Positions 53,886-64,000 are shown, counted from the first letter of the stretch. The stretch is 64,000 bases of DNA from Megachile rotundata (GCF_050947335.1 NW_027473472.1:1-64000), one strand, 5' to 3'. Translations and numbers: made by a program. Notes: a model not told the origin generated them from the letters alone.

Positions 53886-55180
53886 TAATAATATGAGTTA
53901 TATTTATAATAATAAGAGTAGTAAGTATAGTAATTGTCGTTCTATCGATCATATAAGCATAATATGTCTAATAATATGAGTTAGATTGATAACAATAAGA
54001 GTAATGAGTATAGTAATTGTAGTTCTATCGATGATATCTGCATAATATGGTTAATAATATGAGTTAGATTGATAATAATAAGAGTAATAAGTATAGTAGT
54101 TGTAGTTCTATTGCTCATATAAGCATAATATGGCTAATAATATGAGTTACATTGATAACAATAAGAGTAATAAGTATAGTAATTGTCGTTCTATCGATCA
54201 TATAAGCATAATATGGCTAATAATATGAGTTAGAGTGATAATACTAAGAGTAGTGAGTATAGTAATTCTCATTCTATCGATCATATAAGCATAATATGGC
54301 TAATAATATGAGTTAGATTGATAATAATAAGAGTAATAAGTATAGTAATTGTCGTTCTATCGATCAAATTTGCATAATATGGTTAATAATATGAGTTAGA
54401 TTGATAACAGTGAGTGTAATAAGTATAGTAATTGTCGTCCTGTCAATCATATAAGCATAATATGGCTAATAATATGTGTTAAATTGATAATAATAAGAGT
54501 AATAGGTACAGTAATTGTCGTTCTATCGATCATTTAAGCATAATAAGGCTAATAATATGAGTTAGATTGATAATACTAAGAGTAGTGAGTATAGTAATTC
54601 TCGTTCTATCGATCATATAAGCATAATATGGCTAATAATATGAGTTAGATTGACAATACTAAGAGTAGTGAGTATAGTAATTCTCGTTCTATCGATCATA
54701 TAAGCATAATATGGCTAACAATATGAGTTAGATTGATAACAATAAGAGTAATAAGTATAGTAATTGTCGTTCTATCGATCATATAAGCATAATATGGCTA
54801 ATAATATGAGTTAGATTGATAATACTAAGAGTAGTGAGTATAGTAATTCTCGTTCTATCGATCATATAAGCATAATATGGCTAAAAATATGAGTTAGATT
54901 GATAACAATAAGAGTAATAAGTATAGTAATTGTCGTTCTATCGATCATATAAGCATAATATGGCTAATAATATGAGTTAGAGTGATAATACTAACAGTAG
55001 TGAGTATAGTAATTCTCATTCTATCGATCATATAAGCATAATATGGCTAATAATGTGAGTTACATTGATAATAATAAGAGTAATGAGTATAGTAATTGTC
55101 GTTCTATCGATCATATAAGCATAATATGGGTAATAAAATGAGTTGGATTGATAATAATAAGAGTAATGAGTATAGTAATT
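53560..55180 (+). repeat. 1.62-kb array block, first copy (second at about 56800-58414, offset 3234 bp)
   Basis: The offset is 39 monomers less 3 bp. Shared variants run from TTCTAACGATC through CACTAAGACTAG, GTTATATTTATAA, CATAATAAGG (54539 and 57773), TTGACAATACT, GGCTAAAAATATG, ACTAACAGTAG and AATGTGAGTTACATTG to GGGTAATAAAATGAG with GTTGGATTG. The copies part at about 55180, where this one switches to CTCGATCTATCG. Confidence 0.87.
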
Positions 55181-56149
55181 CTCGATCTATCGATCATATC
55201 TGCATAATATGGCTAATAATATGAGTTAGATTCGTAATAATAAGAGTGATAAGTATAGTAATTGTCGTTCTATCGATAATATAAGCATAATATGGCTAAT
55301 AATATGAGTTAGATTGATAACACTAAGACTAGTGAGTATAGTAATTCTCGTTCTATCGATCATATAAGCATAATATGGCTAATAATATGAGTTATATTTA
55401 TAATAATAAGAGTAGTAAGTATAGTAATTGTCGTTCTATCGATCATATAAGCATAATATGTCTAATAATATGAGTTAGATTGATAACAATAAGAGTAATG
55501 AGTATAGTAATTGTAGTTCTATCGATGATATCTGCATAATATGGTTAATAATATGAGTTAGATTGATAATAATAAGAGTAATAAGTATAGTAGTTGTAGT
55601 TCTATTGCTCATATAAGCATAATATGGCTAATAATATGAGTTACATTGATAACAATAAGAGTAATAAGTATAGTAATTGTCGTTCTATCGATCATATAAG
55701 CATAATATGGCTAATAATATGAGTTAGAGTGATAATACTAAGAGTAGTGAGTATAGTAATTCTCATTCTATCGATCATATAAGCATAATATGGCTAATAA
55801 TATGAGTTAGATTGATAATAATAAGAGTAATAAGTATAGTAATTGTCGTTCTATCGATCAAATTTGCATAATATGGTTAATAATATGAGTTAGATTGATA
55901 ACAGTGAGTGTAATAAGTATAGTAATTGTCGTCCTGTCAATCATATAAGCATAATATGGCTAATAATATGTGTTAAATTGATAATAATAAGAGTAATAGG
56001 TACAGTAATTGTCGTTCTATCGATCATTTAAGCATAATAAGGCTAATAATATGAGTTAGATTGATAATACTAAGAGTAGTGAGTATAGTAATTCTCGTTC
56101 TATCGATCATATAAGCATAATATGGCTAATAATATGAGTTAGATTGATA
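55172..56149 (+). repeat. About 980-bp segment read as identical to 56912-57889
   Basis: The offset is 1740 bp (21 monomers, one of them 80 bp long). Sixteen successive 60-base rows from 55201 agree base for base with the rows 1740 bp on, as far as I could read. After 56149 the copies differ: TTGATAATACT against TTGACAATACT, GGCTAATAATATG against GGCTAACAATATG, and AAGTACAG against AAGTATAG. This is the clearest 21-monomer higher-order unit in the window. Confidence 0.88.
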
Positions 56150-58413
56150 ATACTAAGAGTAGTGAGTATAGTAATTCTCGTTCTATCGATCATATAAGCA
56201 TAATATGGCTAATAATATGAGTTAGATTGATAACAATAAGAGTAATAAGTACAGTAATTGTCGTTCTATCGATCATACAAGCATAATATGGCTAATAATA
56301 TGAGTTAGAGTGATAATACTAAGAGTAGTGGGTATAGTAATTCTCATTCTATCGATCATATAAGCATAATATGGCTAATAATATAACTTAGATTGATAAT
56401 AGCAAGTGTAGTAAGTATAGTAATTATCGATCTATCGATCATTTAAGCATAATATGGCTAATAATATGAGTTAGATTGATAATAATAAGAGTAATAAGTA
56501 TAGTAATTGTCGTTCTATCGATCATTGAAGCATTATATGGCTAATAATATGAGTTAGATTGATAATAAGAGTAACGAGTATAGTAATTGTAGTTCTATCG
56601 ATCATATCTACATAATATGGTTAATAATATGAGTTAGATTCATAATAATAAGTGTAATAGGTATAGTGATTGTCGTTCTATCGAACAAATTTGCATAATA
56701 TGGTTAATAATATGAGTTAGATTGATAGCAGTGAGTGTAATAAGTATAGTAATTGTCGTTCTGTCGATCATATAAGCATAATATGGCTAATAATATGAGT
56801 TAGATTGATAATAATAAGAGTAATAAGTATAGTAATTGTCGTTCTAACGATCATTTAAGCATAATGTGGCTAATAATATGAGTTAGATTGATAATACTAA
56901 GAGTAGTGAGTATAGTAATTCTCGATCTATCGATCATATCTGCATAATATGGCTAATAATATGAGTTAGATTCGTAATAATAAGAGTGATAAGTATAGTA
57001 ATTGTCGTTCTATCGATAATATAAGCATAATATGGCTAATAATATGAGTTAGATTGATAACACTAAGACTAGTGAGTATAGTAATTCTCGTTCTATCGAT
57101 CATATAAGCATAATATGGCTAATAATATGAGTTATATTTATAATAATAAGAGTAGTAAGTATAGTAATTGTCGTTCTATCGATCATATAAGCATAATATG
57201 TCTAATAATATGAGTTAGATTGATAACAATAAGAGTAATGAGTATAGTAATTGTAGTTCTATCGATGATATCTGCATAATATGGTTAATAATATGAGTTA
57301 GATTGATAATAATAAGAGTAATAAGTATAGTAGTTGTAGTTCTATTGCTCATATAAGCATAATATGGCTAATAATATGAGTTACATTGATAACAATAAGA
57401 GTAATAAGTATAGTAATTGTCGTTCTATCGATCATATAAGCATAATATGGCTAATAATATGAGTTAGAGTGATAATACTAAGAGTAGTGAGTATAGTAAT
57501 TCTCATTCTATCGATCATATAAGCATAATATGGCTAATAATATGAGTTAGATTGATAATAATAAGAGTAATAAGTATAGTAATTGTCGTTCTATCGATCA
57601 AATTTGCATAATATGGTTAATAATATGAGTTAGATTGATAACAGTGAGTGTAATAAGTATAGTAATTGTCGTCCTGTCAATCATATAAGCATAATATGGC
57701 TAATAATATGTGTTAAATTGATAATAATAAGAGTAATAGGTACAGTAATTGTCGTTCTATCGATCATTTAAGCATAATAAGGCTAATAATATGAGTTAGA
57801 TTGATAATACTAAGAGTAGTGAGTATAGTAATTCTCGTTCTATCGATCATATAAGCATAATATGGCTAATAATATGAGTTAGATTGACAATACTAAGAGT
57901 AGTGAGTATAGTAATTCTCGTTCTATCGATCATATAAGCATAATATGGCTAACAATATGAGTTAGATTGATAACAATAAGAGTAATAAGTATAGTAATTG
58001 TCGTTCTATCGATCATATAAGCATAATATGGCTAATAATATGAGTTAGATTGATAATACTAAGAGTAGTGAGTATAGTAATTCTCGTTCTATCGATCATA
58101 TAAGCATAATATGGCTAAAAATATGAGTTAGATTGATAACAATAAGAGTAATAAGTATAGTAATTGTCGTTCTATCGATCATATAAGCATAATATGGCTA
58201 ATAATATGAGTTAGAGTGATAATACTAACAGTAGTGAGTATAGTAATTCTCATTCTATCGATCATATAAGCATAATATGGCTAATAATGTGAGTTACATT
58301 GATAATAATAAGAGTAATGAGTATAGTAATTGTCGTTCTATCGATCATATAAGCATAATATGGGTAATAAAATGAGTTGGATTGATAATAATAAGAGTAA
58401 TGAGTATAGTAAT

Positions 58414-59065
58414 TGTCGTTCTATCGATCATTTAAGCATAATATGGCTAATAATATGAGTTAGATTGATAATAATAACAGTAATAAGTATAGTAATTGTC
58501 GGTCTATCGATAATATAAGCATAATATGGCTAATAATATGAGTTAGATTGATAATACTAAGAGTAGTGAGTATAGTAATTCTCGTTCTATCGATCATATA
58601 AGCATAATATGGCTAATAATATGATTTAGATTGATAACAATAAGAGTAATAAGTATAGTAACTGTCGTTCTATCGATCATATAAGCATAATATGGCTAAT
58701 AATATGAGTTAGAGTGATAATACTAAGAGTAGTGAGTATAGTAATTCTCGTTCTATCGATCATATAAGCATAATATGGCTAAAAATATGAGTTAGATTGA
58801 TAACAATAAGAGTAATAAGTATAGTAATTGTCGTTCTATCGATCATATAAGCATAATATGGCTAATAATGTGAGTTAGAGTGTTAATACTAACAGTAGTG
58901 AGTATAGTAATTCTCATTCTATCGATCATATAAGCATAATATGGCTAATAATATGAGTTACATTGATAATAATAAGAGTAATGAGTATAGTAATTGTCGT
59001 TCTATCGATATTATAAGCATAATATTGTTAATAATGTGAGTTAGATTGATAATAATACGAGTAAT
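58414..59065 (+). repeat. Array segment with links to 42.9 kb and 33.4 kb
   Basis: 58.41-58.62 kb follows 42.91-43.12 kb (AATAACAGTAATAAG, GTCGGTCTATCGATAAT). From about 58.66 kb to 59.23 kb it follows 33.39-33.96 kb at an offset of 25270 bp (GCTAAAAATA at 33508 and 58778). Private changes are ATGATTTAGATTG near 58623, GTAACTGTCG near 58660, GAGTGTTAATACT near 58878 and AATAATGTGAGTTAGATTG near 59033. Confidence 0.78.
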
Positions 59066-59998
59066 AAGTATAGTAATTGTCGTTCTATCGATCATTTAAG
59101 CATAATATGGCTAATAATATGAGTTAGGTTGATAATAATAAGATTAATATGTATAGTGATTGTCGTTCTATCGATCAAATTTGCATAATATGGTTAATAA
59201 TATGAGTTAGATTGATAACAGTGAGTGTAATAAGTATAGTAATTGTCGTCCTGTCAATCATATAAGCATAATATGGCTAATAATATGAGTTAAATTGATA
59301 ATAATAAGAGTAATAGCTACAGCAATTGTCGTTCTATCGATCATTTAAGCATAATATGGCTAATAATATGAGTTAGATTGATAATACTAAGAGTAGTGAA
59401 TATAGTAATTCTCGATCTATCGATCATATCTGCATAATATGGCTAATAATATGAGTTAGATTCATAATAATAAGAGTGATAAGTATAGTAATTGTCGTTC
59501 TATCGATAATATAAGCATAATATGGCTAATAATATGAGTTAGATTGATAATACTAAGACTAGTGAGTATAGTAATTCTCGTTCTATCGATCATATAAGCA
59601 TAATATGGCTAATAATATGAGTTATATTTATAATAATAAGAGTAATAAGTATAGTAATTGTCGTTCTATCGATCATATAAGCATAATATGTCTAATAATA
59701 TGAGTTAGATTGATAACAATAAGAGTAATGAGTATAGTAATTGTAGTTCTATCGATGATATCTGCATAATATGGTTAATAATATGAGTTAGATTGATAAT
59801 AATAAGAGTAATAAGTATAGTGGTTGTAGTTCTATTGCTCATATAAGCATAATATGGCTAATAATATGAGTTACATTGATAACAATAAGAGTAATAAGTA
59901 TAGTAATTGTCGTTCTATCGATCATATAAGCATAATATGGCTAATAATATGAGTTAGAGTGATAATACTAAGAGTAGTGAGTATAGTAATTCTCGTTC
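59065..59998 (+). repeat. 0.93-kb array block, distant copy of about 10306-11239 (offset 48759 bp)
   Basis: The offset is 588 monomers less 45 bp. Shared variants are GTTAGGTTG (10364 and 59123), GCTACAGCAATTG, GAATATAGTAATTCTCGATC, CTAAGACTAG, CGATGATATCTGC and GTGGTTGTAGTTC. This is the longest-range match I found and shows that variants are shared across at least 48 kb of the array. Another copy of its right part lies at 61.31-61.9 kb, 1909 bp (23 monomers) downstream. Confidence 0.82.
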
Positions 59999-61320
59999 TA
60001 TCGATCATATAAGCATAATATGGCTAATAATATGAGTTAGATTGACAATACTAAGAGTAGTGAGTATAGTAATTCTCGTTCTATCGATCATATAAGCATA
60101 ATATGGCTAACAATATGAGTTAGATTGATAACAATAAGAGTAATAAGTATAGTAATTGTCGTTCTATCGATCATATAAGCATAATATGGCTAATAATATG
60201 AGTTAGATTGATAATACTAAGAGTAGTGAGTATAGTAATTCTCGTTCTATCGATCATATAAGCATAATATGGCTAAAAATATGAGTTAGATTGATAACAA
60301 TAAGAGTAATAGGTATAGTAATTGTCGTTCTATCGATCATATAAGCATAATATGGCTAATAATATGAGTTAGAGTGATAATACTAAGAGTAGTGAGTATA
60401 GTAATTCTCGTTCTATCGATCATATAAGCATAATATGGCTAAAAATATGAGTTAGATTGATAACAATAAGAGTAATAAGTATAGTAATTGTGGTTCTATC
60501 GATCATATAAGCATAATATGGCTAATAATGTGAGTTAGAGTGATAATACTAACAGTAGTGAGTATAGTAATTCTCATTCTATCGATCATATAAGCATAAT
60601 ATGGCTAATAATATGAGTTACATTGATAATAATAAGAGTAATGAGTATAGTAATTGTCGTTCTATCGATATTATAAGCATAATATTGTTAATAATATGAG
60701 TTAGATTGATAATAATACGAGTAATAAGTATAGTAATTGTCGTTCTATCGATCATTTAAGCATAACATGGCTAATAATATGAGTTAGGTTGATAATAACA
60801 AGATTAATATGTATAGTGATTGTCGTTCTATCGATCAAATTTGCATAATATGGTTAATAATATGAGTTAGATTGATAACAGTGAGTGTAATAAATATAGT
60901 AGTTGTCGTTCTGTCGATCATATAAGCATAATACGTCTAATAATATGAGTTAGGCTGATAATAATAAGAGTAATAGGTATAGTAAATGTCGTGCTATCGA
61001 TCATATCTGCATGATATGGTTAATAATATGAGTTACATTGATAATAGTGAGTGTAATAAATATAGTAATTGTCGTTCTATCGATCATATAAGCATAATAT
61101 GGCTAATAATATGAGTTAGATTGATAATAATAAGAGTAATAAGTATAATAATTATCGTTCTATCGATCATTTAAGCATAATATGGCTAATAATATGAGTT
61201 AGATTGATAACAATAAGAGTAATAAGTATAGTAATTGTCGTTCTACCGATCATGTAAGCATAATATGGCTAATAATATGAGTTAGAGTGATAATACTAAG
61301 AGTAGTGAGTATAGTAATTC
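59950..61320 (+). repeat. Second copy of the 33.02-34.39 kb block
   Basis: Partner of 33020-34390. It begins with a GTTAGAGTG unit where the first copy has GTTAGATTG, and it has AATAACAAGATTAATATG near 60793 (AATAATAAG in the first copy). At 61320 it switches to CTCGATCTATCG with ATATCTGC, whereas the first copy continues with CTCATTCTATCG. Confidence 0.84.
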
Positions 61321-61642
61321 TCGATCTATCGATCATATCTGCATAATATGGCTAATAATATGAGTTAGATTCATAATAATAAGAGTGATAAGTATAGTAA
61401 TTGTCGTTCTATCGATAATATAAGCATAATATGGCTAATAATATGAGTTAGATTGATAATACTAAGACTAGTGAGTATAGTAATTCTCGTTCTATCGATC
61501 ATATAAGCATAATATGGCTAATAATATGAGTTATATTTATAATAATAAGAGTAATAAGTATAGTAATTGTCGTTCTATCGATCATATAAGCATAATATGT
61601 CTAATAATATGAGTTAGATTGATAACAATAAGAGTAATGAGT

Positions 61643-64000
61643 ATAGTAATTGTAGTTCTATCGATGATATCTGCATAATATGGTTAATAATATGAGTTAG
61701 ATTGATAATAATAAGAGTAATAAGTATAGTGGTTGTAGTTCTATTGCTCATATAAGCATAATATGGCTAATAATATGAGTTACATTGATAACAATAAGAG
61801 TAATAAGTATAGTAATTGTCGTTCTATCGATCATATAAGCATAATATGGCTAATAATATGAGTTAGAGTGATAATACTAAGAGTAGTGAGTATAGTAATT
61901 CTCATTCTATCGATCATATAAGCATAATATGGCTAATAATATGAGTTAGATTGATAATAATAAGAGTAATAAGTATAGTAATTGTCGTTCTATCGATAAT
62001 ATAAGCATAATATGGCTAATAATATGAGTTAGATTGATAATACTAAGAGTAGTGAGTATAGTAATTCTCGTTCTATCGATCATATAAGCATAATATGGCT
62101 AATAATATGAGTTAGATTGATAACAATAAGAGTAATAAGTATAGTAATTGTCGTTCTATCGATCATATAAGCATAATATGGCTAATAATATGAGTTAGAG
62201 TGATAATACTAAGAGTAGTGGGTATAGTAATTCTCATTCTATCGATCATATAAGCATAATATGGCTAATAATATGAGTCAGATTGATAATAATAAGAGTA
62301 ATGAGTATAGTAATTATAGTTCTATCGATCATTTAAGCATAATATGGCTAATAATATGAGTTAGATTGATAATAATAACGGCAATAAGTATAGTAATTGT
62401 CGTTCTATCGATATTATAAGCATAATATTGTTAATAATATGAGTTAGATTGATAATAATACGAGTAATAAGTATAGTAATTGTCGTTCTATCGATCATTT
62501 AAGCATAATACGGCTAATAATATGAGTTAGGTTGATAATAATAAGAGTAATATGTATAGTGATTGTCGTTCTATCGATCAAATTTGCATAATATGGTTAA
62601 TAATATGAGTTAGATTGATAACAGTGAGTGTAATAAATATAGTAGTTGTCGTTCGATCGATCATATAAGCATAATATGGCTAATAACATGAGTTAGATTG
62701 ATAATAATAAGAGTAATAAGTATAGTAATTATCGTCCTATCGATCATGTAATCATAATATGGCTAATAATATGAGTTAGATTGATAATGCTAAGAGTAGT
62801 GAGTATAGTAATTCTCGTTCTATCGATCATAGAAGCATAATATGGCTAATAATATGAGTTAGATTGATAATAATAAGAGTAATAAGTATAGTAATTGTCG
62901 GTCCATCGATCATTTAAGCATAATATGGCTAATAATACGAGTTAGATTGATAATAATAAGAATAATAAGTATTGTAATTGTCGTTCTATCGATCATATAA
63001 GCATAATATGGCTAATAATATGAGTTAGGTTGATAATAATAAGAGTAATAGGTATAGTAATTGTCGTTCTATCGATTATATAAGCATAATATGGCTAATA
63101 GTATAACGTAGATTGATAATAGCAAGTGTAATAAGTATAGTAATTATCGTTCTATCGATCATTTAAGCATAATATGGCTAATAATATGAGTTAGGTTGAT
63201 AATAATAAGAGTAATAAGTATAGTAATTGTCGTTCTATTGCTCATATAAGCATAATATGTCTAATAATATGAGTTAGATTGATAATAATAAGAGTAATGA
63301 GTATAGTAATTGTCGTTCTATCGATAATATAAGCATAATATGGCTAATAATATGAGTTAGATTGATAATACTAAGAGTAGTGAGTATAGTAATTCTCGTT
63401 CTATCGATCATAGAAGCATAATATGGCTAATAATATGAGTTAGATTGATAATAATAAGAGTAATAAGTATAGTAATTGTCGTTCTATCGATCATTGAAGC
63501 ATTATATGGCTAATAATATGAGTTAGATTGATAATAAGAGTAATGAGTATAGTAATTGTAGTTCTATCGATCATATCTACATAATATGGTTAATAATATG
63601 AGTTAAATTCATAATAATAAGTGTAATAAGTATAGTGATTGTCGTTCTATCGAACAAATGTGCATAATGTGGTTAATAATATGAGTTAGATTGATAACAG
63701 TGAGTGTAATAAGTATAGTAATGGTCGTTCTGTCGATCATATAAGCATAATATGGCTAATAATATGAGTTAGATTGATAATAATAAGAGTAATAAGTATA
63801 GTAATTGTCGTTCTATCGATCATTTAAGCATAATATGGCTAATAATACGAGTTAGATTGATAATAATAAGAATAATAAGTATAGTAATTGCCGTTCTATC
63901 GATCATATAAGCATAATATGGCTAATAATATGAGTTAGGTTGATAATAATAAGAGTAATAGGTATAGTAATTGTCGTTCTAGCGATTATATAAGCATAAT
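61643..64000 (+). repeat. Second copy of the 34.63-36.99 kb block, runs off the window
   Basis: Partner of 34630-36987. It contains the isolated last 80-bp monomer at 63478, matching the first one at 36465. Because the first copy is followed by the 37.06 kb duplication, the sequence just beyond the window may continue as a further copy of 37-43 kb; this is inference. Confidence 0.84.

Larger units (their letters stand above)
36465..63557 (+). repeat. Domain containing all sixteen 80-bp monomers
   Basis: The 80-bp units start at 36465, 37292, 38451, 39112, 40271, 41679, 43419, 46155, 47314, 47975, 48968, 50376, 52116, 52943, 56509 and 63478. Every one has the CATTGAAGCATTATATGG variant, so they descend from one deletion that was then spread by block duplication rather than by repeated slippage. 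The next base of phase was checked after each. The two neighbouring monomers (CTACATAA, then TCGAACAAATG or TCGAACTAATG or TCGAACAAATTTG) travel with them as a three-monomer cassette. Confidence 0.92.
1..64000 (+). repeat. Satellite DNA array, 83-bp tandem monomer, fills the window
   Basis: About 771 head-to-tail monomers, all in one orientation and with no interruption. The phase was checked with marker variants: the spacing between identical variants is always a whole number of 83-bp units, less 3 bp for each of the sixteen 80-bp monomers. The monomer begins with GTCGTTCTATCGATC (positions 1-15), contains CATAATATGG at 23-32 and TAATAATATGAGTTA at 34-48, and ends in TATAGTAATT. By hand count the consensus has 14 G, 6 C, 34 A and 29 T (24% G+C). 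Both array edges lie outside the window. Consensus stops close all six frames in every typical monomer, so the array is non-coding. A centromeric or heterochromatic satellite is inferred from array length and higher-order structure. Organism and chromosome position cannot be read from it. Confidence 0.98.

Noticed and set aside
1..64000. CRISPR array
   Set aside because: The repeats abut with no unique spacers, the period is 83 bp throughout, variation is spread over the unit, and there are no cas genes. This is a satellite.
1..64000. Transposon, retroelement or gene inserted in the array
   Set aside because: I looked for breaks in the 83-bp phase and for rows without the TATAGTAATT and CATAATATGG landmarks. 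The only phase changes are the sixteen 3-bp-short monomers, and the phase at base 63973 is fully accounted for.
1..64000. tRNA, rRNA or other structured RNA genes
   Set aside because: The sequence is 76% A+T with no GC-rich stems, no tRNA-like boxes and no long inverted repeats beyond the ATCGAT palindrome in each monomer.
1..64000. CENP-B box or telomere-type repeats
   Set aside because: I saw no CGGG core as needed for a mammalian CENP-B box and no runs of TTAGGG, TTTAGGG or TTAGG units; TTAGG occurs only singly inside GAGTTAGG variants.
1..64000. Mitochondrial or plastid origin, suggested by high A+T
   Set aside because: No organelle gene is present and a 64-kb satellite with nested higher-order duplications is not typical of organelle genomes. 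A nuclear location is more likely, although flanking sequence would be needed to prove it.

Overview
The whole window is one unbroken satellite DNA array. From the first base to the last it is a head-to-tail tandem repeat with an 83-bp monomer, always in the same orientation. Taking each monomer to start at its GTCGTTCTATCGATC box, starts fall at base 28 and at base 63973. That distance is exactly 771 monomers if 755 are 83 bp and 16 are 80 bp, and I located all 16 short ones. I saw no gene, RNA gene, transposon, CRISPR array or unique sequence. Each consensus monomer carries stop codons in all six frames, so nothing long can be coded; the longest open stretches (62 codons, at 41923 and 50620) arise by chance and are copies of each other.

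The monomer is about 76% A+T by hand count. An array of more than 64 kb, with multi-monomer higher-order organisation and large internal duplications, points to a nuclear eukaryotic genome, most likely a centromeric, pericentromeric or other heterochromatic block. I cannot name the organism: the monomer is not one I recognise and there is no flanking unique DNA.

Layout. From 1 to about 36.4 kb there are 439 consecutive monomers with no net length change. This part is a patchwork of blocks of roughly 10 to 45 monomers that recur at offsets which are exact multiples of 83 bp (for example 1743, 1826, 2739, 3154, 3569, 8051, 11288, 12533, 15687, 19837 bp). From 36465 rightward a 3-bp-shorter (80-bp) monomer subtype appears 16 times, always with the same companion variants. 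The largest duplication is about 6.5 kb: 37.06-43.67 kb is repeated at 45.92-52.37 kb with very few base differences and one 166-bp (two-monomer) length difference. Between 53.2 and 58.4 kb the array contains young tandem copies, including a 332-bp four-monomer tandem duplication and about 980 bp that reads identically 1740 bp apart. From 59.95 kb to the end, the window repeats 33.0-37.0 kb, again with about one monomer's difference.

The parts do not work together as genes would. They record how the array evolves: strict length conservation, unequal exchange or amplification of multi-monomer blocks, recurrent two-monomer (166-bp) steps, and patchwise mixing of variants inside monomers. Block borders below were found by eye and are good to about half a monomer. 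Identity statements are from reading, not from alignment.
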